DNA of 5,116 bases from an uncultured Rhodanobacteraceae bacterium (GTDB lineage: Bacteria > Pseudomonadota > Gammaproteobacteria > Xanthomonadales > Rhodanobacteraceae), in assembly GCA_937902695.1 (NCBI GenBank), contig CALFNI010000620.1, positions 1 through 5,116 of the forward strand. The letters run 5' to 3'. The position numbers and the translations under genes were made by a program. The notes beneath the pieces were generated by a model that was given only the letters and a program-made list of their open reading frames with translations, was not told the DNA's origin and ran no database searches. This document shows, one piece after another, positions 1-5,116 of this stretch (position 1 is the first letter of the stretch; every line of letters starts with the position of its first letter).

Positions 1-981
1 CACGGCGATCAGCGGCGTGCAGGCGGGATCGCTCGTTTGCGGCAGCGGCAGCGCGTCGCCGCCCCCGCCGATCAGCCATACGCGCGCGCCGCGCACGCGG
101 AATTCCGCGGCGATCGCGAGCGTGCTTTCTCTTGTGTCGTCGTCCTGCAAGAAGAACACGACCGTAAAATCGCGCCCGACGAGCGCCATTGAACCGTGCT
201 GCACTTCGGCCGCGCTGAACGCTTCGGCGTGGATGCCGCAGGTTTCCTTGAGTTTCAGCGCGGCTTCCTGCGCCGCGGCGAGGCCGAGGCCGCGCCCGAC
301 GACGAAAAGGCTCGATGCATCGACGAGCCCGTCGACGAGCGAATGCCAGTCGGCGGCCGCGCCCTCGTTCAACGCGGCCGGCACCGCCGCGAGCGCCTCG
401 CGCAACGCGGCATCGTCCTTCCACTCGGCCGCGAGCTGCAGCAGCGCCGACAGCGAGCAGAGATAGCTTTTCGTCGCGGCGACGCTGAGCTCGGGCCCGG
501 CGTGGAGCGGCACGACGAAATCGGCCGCGGCCGCGAGCGGCGAATCCTCGACGTTGACCATCGCGACGACGCGCGCGCCGGCCGATTTCGCCGATGCGGC
601 CTGCCTGACGAGATCGGGACTCTTGCCGGACTGCGATATCGCCAGAAACAGCGCGCCGGCGAAATCGGGCTCCGCCGCGTACACCGACTGCACGGACGGC
701 GCGGCCGACATCGTGGCGATGCCGAGCCGCGTCTCGAAGAGGTATTTCGCGAACGTCGCCGCGTTGTCGGAGCTGCCGCGCGCGCCGGTCGCGACCAGTC
801 GCGGCGGATCGCGGCGCAGCGCGCCCGCGAGCGCGCGCACGCGCGGCGCGTTCGCGGCGATCTGGCGCGCGATCGCGAGCGGCGATTCGGCGATTTCGCG
901 GCACATCTTCGTCGACTCGGCGGCGATGCGCGGTGGCGTGGCTGCGGACACTCGCGGGCTCTCGTGCAGGTGCGGGCTCAT
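1..981 (-). CDS. nagB-II: SIS-domain sugar-phosphate deaminase/isomerase, NagB-II type (3' end outside window)
   Basis: The likely role is cytoplasmic conversion of glucosamine-6-phosphate to fructose-6-phosphate plus ammonia, the last step of GlcNAc catabolism. All 327 codons down to base 1 are open, so the gene is cut by the window edge; family members are usually about 340 residues, so little should be missing. It has two SIS domains like the isomerase half of GlmS but no N-terminal glutaminase domain. Visible motifs are ARGSSDNAA (67-75), SQSGKSPDLV (116-125), AATKSYL (168-174), and LKLKE (242-246) followed by IHAEAFSAAEVQHG (250-263). E246 and H262 correspond to the catalytic Glu and His of the GlmS isomerase site. 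The ATG overlaps the TGA of the upstream lacI-type gene by four bases and no good Shine-Dalgarno is seen, so translation is probably coupled. AgaS-like deaminases for other amino sugars are the main alternative; the neighbours favour GlcNAc. Confidence 0.85.
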   Translation of the reverse strand, partial: MSPHLHESPRVSAATPPRIAAESTKMCREIAESPLAIARQIAANAPRVRALAGALRRDPPRLVATGARGSSDNAATFAKYLFETRLGIATMSAAPSVQSVYAAEPDFAGALFLAISQSGKSPDLVRQAASAKSAGARVVAMVNVEDSPLAAAADFVVPLHAGPELSVAATKSYLCSLSALLQLAAEWKDDAALREALAAVPAALNEGAAADWHSLVDGLVDASSLFVVGRGLGLAAAQEAALKLKETCGIHAEAFSAAEVQHGSMALVGRDFTVVFFLQDDDTRESTLAIAAEFRVRGARVWLIGGGGDALPLPQTSDPACTPLIAV

Positions 982-2015
982 GCGCCCGGCAACCGCGCGC
1001 GCGCGGTCGAGTCGCGGATGACGAGCTGCGGCGAGAAGCCGCGGTTCGCGGTGACGGCGGCGACCGAGTGCGGCTTCAGCTCGGCGATGAGGCGCAGCGC
1101 GGCGTGGCGCGCGATGTCCTCGGTGGCCTGCTTGGCGGTGGTCAGCGCGGGCCATGACTGCTTGGAGAACGGACTGTCCTCGAAGCCTGCGATCGAGAGC
1201 TCGTAGGGCACGTCGATGCCGCTCGACTTCGCCGCGGCGAGCACGCCGGCGGCAATCTCGTCGTTGGATCCGAAGATGGCGGTCGGTCGCTCGCGCAACG
1301 CGAATAGCCGGCGCGCGCCGCGAAACCCGTCGTCGAACGAGTAGTCGCCCGGGATCACGAGCTTCTTGTCGAGCGGAATGCCGTAATCCTTGAGCGCGCT
1401 TTCGTAGCCCTTGAAACGCTCCGGGCTCGAACGGTGCGCCTCGCCGCCCCAGAGGAACCCGATGCGCTGATGGCCGAGCTGGATCAGGTGCTCGGTGATG
1501 TCGTAGGCAGCGTCGCGATCGTCGACGTAGACGCAGGGATAGCCGTCGTTCGGATCCTCGGCGGCGGAAATGATGCGCACGAACCTGATGCCGTGGCCGG
1601 CGAGGAAGCGGATCAGCTCCATGCGCTCGGACATCGGCGGCGCGAGCACGAGCCCGGCGAGCCGCGCGCGGCGTACGAGCTCGTGGAGTTCGTCGGCGAG
1701 ATCCGGCACGGTCGAATCGCAGGGATGGATCTGGAGGCCAAAGCCCTGGTCGCGGCACGCGGCGAGCACGCCGTTCTGCACGCTGATCACGTAGTACGGG
1801 TTCGGGTTGTCGTAGACGAGGCCGATCGCGTACGACGTCGCCGTGCGCAGGCTTCGCGCGGATTGATCGGGCTCGTAGTTGAGATCCTCGATCGCACGCT
1901 GCACGCGCTCGCGTGTAGGCCCGCGCACGGAGGCTTCATTGTTTATGACGCGCGAGACGGTCTTCAGCGAGACCTTGGCTCGGTGCGCGACGTCTTTGAT
2001 CGTGGGTCTGTGCAC
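978..2015 (-). CDS. nagR: LacI-family transcriptional regulator, probable NagR
   Basis: A 345-residue regulator of standard LacI/GalR length. The N-terminal helix-turn-helix is at residues 5-25 (TIKDVAHRAKVSLKTVSRVIN), with the hinge-helix region around YEPDQSARSLRT (47-58). The effector domain follows, with family motifs GHQRIGFLWG (181-190), ERFKGYESAL (199-208), FGSNDEIAAGVL (248-259), LSIAGFEDSPFSKQSWPALTT (273-293, D280 typical) and LVIRDST (330-336). The start is GTG at 2015-2013; an in-frame TGA lies 33 bases upstream with no other start in between, and only a weak GAG-type ribosome site is present. It is co-directional with the permease upstream and overlaps the SIS gene downstream. 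Its position suggests it controls GlcNAc genes, probably through the CAACGTTGTCA-type sites in the permease/kinase divergent region. That target assignment is inference; the fold assignment is secure. Confidence 0.9.
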   Translation of the reverse strand: MHRPTIKDVAHRAKVSLKTVSRVINNEASVRGPTRERVQRAIEDLNYEPDQSARSLRTATSYAIGLVYDNPNPYYVISVQNGVLAACRDQGFGLQIHPCDSTVPDLADELHELVRRARLAGLVLAPPMSERMELIRFLAGHGIRFVRIISAAEDPNDGYPCVYVDDRDAAYDITEHLIQLGHQRIGFLWGGEAHRSSPERFKGYESALKDYGIPLDKKLVIPGDYSFDDGFRGARRLFALRERPTAIFGSNDEIAAGVLAAAKSSGIDVPYELSIAGFEDSPFSKQSWPALTTAKQATEDIARHAALRLIAELKPHSVAAVTANRGFSPQLVIRDSTARARLPGA

Positions 2016-2030
2016 GGTCGCTCGGCTAAG

Positions 2031-2042
2031 TGGAACGTTTCA
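2031..2042. promoter_or_regulatory. LacI-type operator-like palindrome upstream of the regulator
   Basis: The 12-mer TGGAACGTTTCA matches its own reverse complement at 10 of 12 positions and has the central AACGTT typical of LacI/PurR-type operators. Its centre is about 21 bases upstream of the regulator's GTG start, so occupation would block that promoter. On the minus strand a possible -10 box, TACGAT, at 2047-2042 touches it; no convincing -35 is seen because the hairpin lies there. The outer half-site bases differ from the two sites near the permease and kinase. It is therefore either a weak autoregulatory site or the site of another LacI-family protein. Confidence 0.45.
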
Positions 2043-2057
2043 TCGTAGCGCGCTCTT

Positions 2058-2083
2058 CCCCTCTCCCGCGCGCGGGAGAGGGG
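2058..2083. repeat. Perfect GC-rich inverted repeat (hairpin) between permease and regulator
   Basis: Bases 2058-2070 (CCCCTCTCCCGCG) are followed immediately by their exact reverse complement, giving a 13-bp stem with the innermost bases as the tip; a T:G and a T:A pair can extend it to 2056-2085. It starts 12 bases after the permease stop in that gene's transcript. There is no U-tract after the stem on either strand, so it is not a canonical intrinsic terminator. It may attenuate read-through into the regulator or protect the permease mRNA 3' end. The CCCTCTCCC/GGGAGAGGG arms resemble short intergenic palindromes that I recall as common in high-GC proteobacteria, which would make this one copy of a dispersed repeat. 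Confidence 0.6.
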
Positions 2084-2095
2084 GAAGGGCGCACC

Positions 2096-3370
2096 TCATG
2101 CGCGCGGCGCGGCGTTGTGCCCGCGCAACGCGTAGAAAAGGATGTACGCATAGCACGGCACCATGATCGCGACGAACACGAGCTGGAAATCGTCGTGCTC
2201 GCGAAGATACGCGAACGTCTCTGGAATCACGGCGCCGCCGGCGATGCCCATGATCAGCAGCGCCGAGCCCGTCTCGGTCAGCCGGCCGAGGCCGGCGATC
2301 GCCAGCGGAAAGATCGCAGGCCACATCATCGCGTTCGCGAAGCCGAGCGAGGCGACGAACGCGACCGACGCATAGCCGTGCGTGAAATACGCGCCGAGCG
2401 AAAGCACGATGCCGAGCGCGGCCGAGAGCATGAGATACCGCGCCTGCGAAATGAAGCGCGGAATGGTCAGGAGCCCGACCACGTAACCGACCAGCATCGC
2501 GGTCAGCGTGAACGACGTGAAGAACTTCGTCTGGTCGGCGGGCAGGTCGAAGCTGCGTCCGTACGTGCCGATCGCATCGCCGGCCATGACCTCGACGCCG
2601 ACATAGACGAAAAGGCACAGCACGCCGAGCCAGAGATGCGGATACGAGAAGATGCTTCGCGGCGCGTCGTCGCCTGCGCTGCGGTTGGCCTCGTCGGGCC
2701 TGACTTCGGGCAGCGGCGATCGCGTTATCCAGAGCCCGAGCGCCGCGAGAATGCCGGCCATCACGAGATACGGCACATGGATCCGCCCGGCGAAACCGTC
2801 GAGCAGCGCCGCGCGCGCCGCGGGATCGGCGCTCTGCACCTGCGCTTTGAGATCGCCAAGGCCGTGCATGACGAGCGCGCCGATCACGAGCGGCGCGAGG
2901 ATGCCCGCGAGCTTGTTGCAGATGCCCATGAACGCGATGCGCTGCGCGGCGCCTTCGATCGGGCCGAGGATCGAGATGTACGGGTTCGCGGCCGTCTGCA
3001 GCAGCGAAAGGCCGGCGCCGATGACGAAGAGTCCCGTCAGCGCGCCCGGATACCAGCGCCGCACGGCGAACTCGCCGAAGATCACCGCGCCGGCGGCCAT
3101 CACGAAGAGGCCGAGTGCCATGCCCCGCTTCATGCCGGTGCGACGCAGGATCCACGACGCCGGCAGCGCGAGGAAGAAGTACGAGAGGTAGAACACCATC
3201 AGCACGAGGAACGCGTTGACGATGTCGAGATCGAACGCGAGCTCGACGAACTGGATGAGCGGTCCGTTGAGCCAGGTGACGAAGCCGAAGATGAAGAACA
3301 AGAGGCCGATGACGATCATCGGTGTGCGGTAGTCGCGGGCCGGTTCGACGGCTGCGGCGCTGATCGACAT
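2096..3370 (-). CDS. nagP: MFS sugar permease, FucP/NagP family
   Basis: A 424-residue inner-membrane sugar:proton symporter of the fucose/glucose/GlcNAc permease family, expected to bring GlcNAc into the cytoplasm. The protein is strongly hydrophobic with about twelve membrane segments, and a charged loop near 218-240 separates the two halves. Family motifs are FGFVTWLNGPLI (28-39), QTAANPY (125-131), ICNKLAGILAP (150-160), MMWPAIFPLAIAGLG (348-362) and GGAVIP (378-383). The ATG at 3370-3368 was chosen because the protein then begins shortly before the first membrane segment, an AAGGGG ribosome site lies upstream (3381-3386), and the operator at 3447-3462 falls outside the gene. An open frame continues upstream to 3535, but the added 55 residues are Arg-rich and run through the operator. 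Substrate is inferred from the SIS and kinase neighbours; glucose or another hexose is the alternative. Confidence 0.88.
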   Translation of the reverse strand: MSISAAAVEPARDYRTPMIVIGLLFFIFGFVTWLNGPLIQFVELAFDLDIVNAFLVLMVFYLSYFFLALPASWILRRTGMKRGMALGLFVMAAGAVIFGEFAVRRWYPGALTGLFVIGAGLSLLQTAANPYISILGPIEGAAQRIAFMGICNKLAGILAPLVIGALVMHGLGDLKAQVQSADPAARAALLDGFAGRIHVPYLVMAGILAALGLWITRSPLPEVRPDEANRSAGDDAPRSIFSYPHLWLGVLCLFVYVGVEVMAGDAIGTYGRSFDLPADQTKFFTSFTLTAMLVGYVVGLLTIPRFISQARYLMLSAALGIVLSLGAYFTHGYASVAFVASLGFANAMMWPAIFPLAIAGLGRLTETGSALLIMGIAGGAVIPETFAYLREHDDFQLVFVAIMVPCYAYILFYALRGHNAAPRA

Positions 3371-3380
3371 GCGGACGATT

Positions 3381-3386
3381 CCCCTT
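3381..3386 (-). promoter_or_regulatory. Ribosome binding site of the permease
   Basis: On the minus strand AAGGGG lies ten bases before the ATG at 3370. Spacing is somewhat long but this is the best purine-rich site near that start, and it supports the 424-residue reading over the longer frame. Confidence 0.45.
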
Positions 3387-3446
3387 CTAGGACGCGGTCG
3401 GCTCTGCGGCGGCCGTTGTGCTCGATTGTCCACTCGCAAGACGCGA

Positions 3447-3462
3447 TTATCAACGTTGTCAA
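3447..3462. promoter_or_regulatory. Operator-like site of the permease promoter
   Basis: The sequence TTATCAACGTTGTCAA has a perfect CAACGTTG core plus outer matching TT/AA; the two mismatched pairs lie between. Its right half, CAACGTTGTCA (3451-3461), is identical over 11 bases to the kinase-side site. On the minus strand the site contains TTGACA (3462-3457) and GATAAT (3451-3446), good matches to -35 and -10 hexamers individually but not at usable spacing with each other. The site centre lies about 85 bases upstream of the permease ATG, so a bound repressor would sit on the promoter. Assignment to the adjacent LacI-family protein is inferred. Confidence 0.65.
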
Positions 3463-3590
3463 CCATGACCGATGGCCTGGGTCCTTCGGGTGCGCTGGTG
3501 ACGTTTTCGCCTTGTTTTAAGCGCCGGTGGCGCATTTCGACATCGTAGACATCGCGTAGGAATGCCGTCCAAGCCGTTGTCCAGTCACAT

Positions 3591-3605
3591 TATTGCAATG
3601 CAATA
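3591..3605. repeat. AT-rich perfect inverted repeat next to the kinase operator
   Basis: TATTGCA and TGCAATA flank a single central A at 3598, forming a perfect 15-bp inverted repeat. It ends one base before the TGACAACGTTGTCA operator begins. Its sequence is unlike the LacI-type sites. It could be a binding site for a second regulator, or simply AT-rich promoter DNA; CAATAT at 3601-3606 could serve as a -10 with TTGTCC (3577-3582) as -35 at 18-bp spacing. Confidence 0.4.
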
Positions 3606-3606
3606 T

Positions 3607-3620
3607 TGACAACGTTGTCA
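3607..3620. promoter_or_regulatory. Operator of the kinase promoter (perfect 14-bp palindrome)
   Basis: TGACAACGTTGTCA is a perfect 14-bp palindrome centred on CG, the standard architecture of a LacI-family operator. It overlaps a consensus -35 hexamer TTGACA (3606-3611), with a poor -10 (GAGACT, 3629-3634) at 17-bp spacing; alternatively the site covers the start point of a promoter using CAATAT (3601-3606). Either way binding would block transcription of the kinase. The 11-bp core is shared with the permease-side site. I recall NagR-type sites in related bacteria having a very similar spelling, but have not checked this. Confidence 0.75.
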
Positions 3621-3682
3621 TGCGCTCCGAGACTGCGCACGCCAGAACCGGCCTTCGAGAGCCGGGCTGCGGGCGGATCGGC

Positions 3683-3687
3683 GGAGG
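3683..3687 (+). promoter_or_regulatory. Strong ribosome binding site deciding the kinase start
   Basis: GGAGG sits five bases before the GTG at 3693. It is the only good Shine-Dalgarno near the beginning of the kinase frame and fixes the start there instead of at the TTG (3606) that lies in the operator. Confidence 0.75.
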
Positions 3688-3692
3688 GAAGA

Positions 3693-4739
3693 GTGGGCGG
3701 AACGACGAGCCAGCGCGGGGATGCCCGTGCGCACGCGGTGCTGATCGCGGCCGACGTGGGCGGCACGCACGCGCGGATCGCATTGATCGAAGCCGGCCCC
3801 GCCGGCGGCGACTTCGCGATCGTCGAGTACCGCAAGTACGCCTGCGCCGATTATCCGAGCCTCGCGGCGATCATCGAAGCGTTCCGCGCCGAAGCGCGCG
3901 GCGGCGCTGCCGACCGCATCGCGCTCGCCGTCGCGGGCTACGTGATCGACGATGCAGTCGTCAACGTCAACCTGCCGTGGCCGATCTCGATTTCGAACCT
4001 GCGCGCGTCGCTCGACATCGGCGAGCTCGCGATCGTCAACGATTTCGAGGCGGTCGCGCACGCGATCGGTCATGTCGACGACAGCGCTGCGGTCCTGCTG
4101 AGCGGTCCTTCGCGCGCGTCGCTGCAAGGCCCCGTGCTGGTCGTGGGGCCCGGCACCGGACTCGGCGCTGCGCTCCGCATTCCGAATGGCGGGCGTCCCG
4201 TCGTGCTCGCGACAGAAGCGGGCCAGGCGACGCTCGCGCCGGAGACCGACATCGAGCTCGACGTGATCGGCGAGCTTCGCAAGACGATGAAGCGCGTGCA
4301 GGTCGAGCATGTCCTGTCGGGCACGGGACTCGTCAATCTCCATCGCGCGATCGCGACGCTGCGCGGCGTCGACGCGCAGCCCCGCACGGCCGCCGCGATC
4401 ACGGCCGCGGCGCTCGCGCAGAACGATCCGATCGCCATCGAAACCGCGAACGTGTTCTGCGGCTGGCTCGGCGCGGCGCTCGGCGATCTCGCGCTCACCT
4501 ACGGCGCGCAGGGCGGCATCTATCTCGCCGGCGGCGTCCTGCCGCAGATGAAGGATCTGGTCGCGCGGAGCGCATTCGTCGAGCGGTTCCTCGACAAGGG
4601 CGCGATGCGCGAGGTGCTCGCGAGGACGCCGGTGCGCCTCGTCGAGCATGCGCAGCTCGGCGTGATCGGCGCCGCCAGCTGGTATTTCGCAAGACACCCG
4701 ATCGGACACATCGAGACGCGCGAGCAGAGCCATGCGTGA
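3693..4739 (+). CDS. Glucokinase-family (Glk) hexose kinase, probable GlcNAc kinase NagK-II
   Basis: A 348-residue cytoplasmic ATP-dependent hexose kinase; E. coli Glk is 321 residues. By context it probably makes GlcNAc-6-phosphate. It starts at GTG 3693 behind a GGAGG site. Motifs in order are the phosphate loop DVGGTHARI (21-29), IVNDFEAVAHAI (114-125, D117 matching the catalytic Asp100 of E. coli Glk), GPGTGLGAA (152-160), EAGQATLAP (175-183), VEHVLSGTGLVNLHRAI (204-220, E205 matching Glu187), and GGIYLAGGVLP (274-284). These place it in the Glk family and not the ROK family. Where E. coli Glk has the sugar-contacting His160 in EGGH, this protein has Gln178, which may mark a changed specificity. 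It is divergent from the permease and followed by the small ORF and receptor on the same strand. Ordinary glucokinase is the main alternative, so no symbol is given. Confidence 0.85.
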   Translation: MGGTTSQRGDARAHAVLIAADVGGTHARIALIEAGPAGGDFAIVEYRKYACADYPSLAAIIEAFRAEARGGAADRIALAVAGYVIDDAVVNVNLPWPISISNLRASLDIGELAIVNDFEAVAHAIGHVDDSAAVLLSGPSRASLQGPVLVVGPGTGLGAALRIPNGGRPVVLATEAGQATLAPETDIELDVIGELRKTMKRVQVEHVLSGTGLVNLHRAIATLRGVDAQPRTAAAITAAALAQNDPIAIETANVFCGWLGAALGDLALTYGAQGGIYLAGGVLPQMKDLVARSAFVERFLDKGAMREVLARTPVRLVEHAQLGVIGAASWYFARHPIGHIETREQSHA

Positions 4740-4762
4740 CGCCCGCGAACGCTTTTCACTCG

Positions 4763-4767
4763 AGGAG
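4763..4767 (+). promoter_or_regulatory. Strong ribosome binding site of the small ORF
   Basis: AGGAG lies eight bases before the ATG at 4776. It is too far (85 bases) from the receptor start to serve that gene directly, so it points to translation of the short frame in between. Confidence 0.5.
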
Positions 4768-4775
4768 TTTCATCG

Positions 4776-4856
4776 ATGCAGTACGACCACGAGCCGGCGA
4801 GGCGATGCGAGGACGCACGCACGAGCCGATACCACCACGAGAGGGGAATGTCATGA
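4776..4856 (+). CDS. Small ORF (26 aa), possible leader peptide coupled to the receptor
   Basis: The frame encodes MQYDHEPARRCEDARTSRYH followed by HERGMS, a hydrophilic peptide rich in Arg, His, Asp and Glu with no membrane segment or signal. I do not recognise it. It begins 36 bases after the kinase stop, has an AGGAG site at ideal spacing, and its TGA overlaps the receptor ATG in an ATGA arrangement. These features suggest it may be translated and may couple ribosomes into the receptor gene. Against it are its length, several codons uncommon elsewhere in the window (AGG, CGA, GGA), and the receptor's own good ribosome site inside its 3' end. It could be a regulatory leader or chance. Confidence 0.35.
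   Translation: MQYDHEPARRCEDARTSRYHHERGMS
4841..4846 (+). promoter_or_regulatory. Ribosome binding site of the TonB-dependent receptor
   Basis: GAGGGG lies six bases before the ATG at 4853 and supports that start. The nearer ATG at 4848 is in another frame and reaches TGA after two codons. Confidence 0.7.
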
Positions 4857-5116
4857 CGTGCCGTAGAACCTTGCTGTCAGCCAGCATCCTCGCCGGCTTG
4901 AGTTTCGCGAGCGTGCTGTACGCCGAAGAAGCGCCGGCGCCGGCCGCCGATCCCGCGGCGCCCGCAGGTGCGTCGCAGGACGCCACCTCGGGCACCGAGA
5001 TGGAAACGATCGTCGTGCGCGGCATCCGCGAGAGCCTCAAGCGCTCGCTCGAAACCAAGCGCGACGCCGACGCGGTCGTCGACGCGATCACCGCCGAGGA
5101 CATCGGCAAGTTCCCG
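4853..5116 (+). CDS. TonB-dependent receptor, N-terminal part (3' end outside window)
   Basis: Only the first 88 codons are present of what is normally an 800-1000-residue outer-membrane beta-barrel. Residues 1-24 form a Sec signal peptide (Arg at 4-5, hydrophobic stretch 7-22, likely cleavage after LYA24). An Ala/Pro-rich linker follows (27-41), then a TonB-box-like METIVVRG (50-57). The plug domain opens with IRESLKRSLETKRDADAVVDAITAEDIGKFP (58-88), the signature of the Xanthomonas/Caulobacter receptor subfamily (TIGR01782 type) that takes up carbohydrates. No FecA-like N-terminal signalling domain is present, so it is probably not linked to a sigma/anti-sigma pair. By context it would import GlcNAc or chitin oligosaccharides; the substrate cannot be read from this fragment. 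It is probably co-transcribed with the kinase, as no terminator is seen in the 113 bases between them. Confidence 0.9.
   Translation, partial: MTCRRTLLSASILAGLSFASVLYAEEAPAPAADPAAPAGASQDATSGTEMETIVVRGIRESLKRSLETKRDADAVVDAITAEDIGKFP

Larger units (their letters stand above)
3371..3692. promoter_or_regulatory. Divergent regulatory region between permease and kinase
   Basis: This 322-bp gap separates two divergent genes and contains no credible coding sequence. It holds two operator-like palindromes with a shared core (3447-3462 and 3607-3620), an AT-rich inverted repeat touching the second one (3591-3605), and the leaders of both genes. Local base composition is clearly more AT-rich around 3441-3465 and 3580-3620 than in the genes. 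The operator centres are 160 bp apart, about 15 helical turns, so looping by a multimeric LacI-family repressor is possible but not shown. A 5-bp hairpin (GCGCC-GGT-GGCGC, 3521-3533) lies between the operators without an obvious role. Confidence 0.7.

Noticed and set aside
196..1206. A 336-codon plus-strand open frame antisense to the SIS gene and regulator
   Set aside because: Arg-rich shadow spanning two real genes; the minus strand carries recognisable SIS and LacI motifs.
2040..3155. A 371-codon minus-strand frame overlapping the permease in another frame
   Set aside because: Arg-rich out-of-frame shadow of the permease, without membrane segments.
2030..3520. A 496-codon plus-strand open frame antisense to the permease
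   Set aside because: Its product is an Arg/Glu/Asp/His-rich low-complexity string, typical of the antisense of a high-GC membrane-protein gene; the minus-strand reading has clear MFS motifs.
3521..3533. Hairpin GCGCC-GGT-GGCGC as a terminator
   Set aside because: Five-pair stem in a divergent promoter region with no gene ending nearby.
3371..3535. Upstream extension of the permease by 55 residues
   Set aside because: It would translate the operator and promoter region and adds an Arg-rich stretch not expected before the first membrane segment.
3648..3665. Short inverted repeat CCGGC/GCCGG in the kinase leader
   Set aside because: Only five pairs with an eight-base loop in GC-rich DNA; chance is the likely explanation, and no riboswitch-like structure is supported.
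3606..3692. TTG at 3606 as the kinase start
   Set aside because: It lies inside the operator/-35 region and lacks a ribosome site; the GTG at 3693 has GGAGG at five bases and sits just before the phosphate loop.
3618..4733. A 371-codon minus-strand open frame opposite the kinase
   Set aside because: Charged shadow product with no family motif; the opposite strand is a well-supported Glk-family kinase.
1..5116. CRISPR array, tRNA/rRNA gene, insertion sequence or phage element
   Set aside because: No regularly spaced repeats, tRNA-like cloverleaf, transposase motif or terminal inverted repeats were seen on either strand.

Overview
The window is a high-GC (roughly two-thirds G+C by eye) piece of a Gram-negative chromosome. 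It carries five protein genes of one sugar-catabolic locus plus one possible small ORF. The gene set is a LacI-family regulator, a stand-alone SIS-domain sugar-phosphate isomerase/deaminase, a FucP/NagP-type MFS permease, a Glk-family sugar kinase and a TonB-dependent receptor of the Xanthomonas/Caulobacter type. Together these match the N-acetylglucosamine (GlcNAc)/chitin-oligosaccharide utilisation loci described in Xanthomonas, Shewanella and Caulobacter. The permease and receptor read most like Xanthomonadales-type gammaproteobacteria; the lineage is inferred from protein similarity as I remember it, with no search run.

Layout: on the minus strand, from the centre leftwards, are the permease (3370-2096), an 80-bp gap with a perfect GC-rich hairpin and a LacI-type operator-like palindrome, the regulator (2015-978), and the SIS-domain gene (981 to beyond base 1), which overlaps the regulator by four bases (ATGA). 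On the plus strand, from the centre rightwards, are the kinase (3693-4739), a 26-codon small ORF with a strong ribosome binding site (4776-4856), and the start of the receptor (4853 to beyond 5116), again joined by an ATGA overlap. The 322-bp divergent region between permease and kinase holds two operator-like sites that share an 11-bp core, one near each gene.

Inferred working: the receptor imports chitin-derived sugar through the outer membrane using TonB energy. The permease moves GlcNAc across the inner membrane, the kinase makes GlcNAc-6-phosphate, a deacetylase (NagA, not in this window) would make glucosamine-6-phosphate, and the SIS protein would convert that to fructose-6-phosphate and ammonia. 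The LacI-family protein would repress both divergent arms until the inducer is present. The parts least explained by a textbook nag locus are the small coupled ORF before the receptor, a His-to-Gln change at the kinase sugar pocket, a second AT-rich palindrome touching the kinase operator, and a differently spelled operator in front of the regulator.
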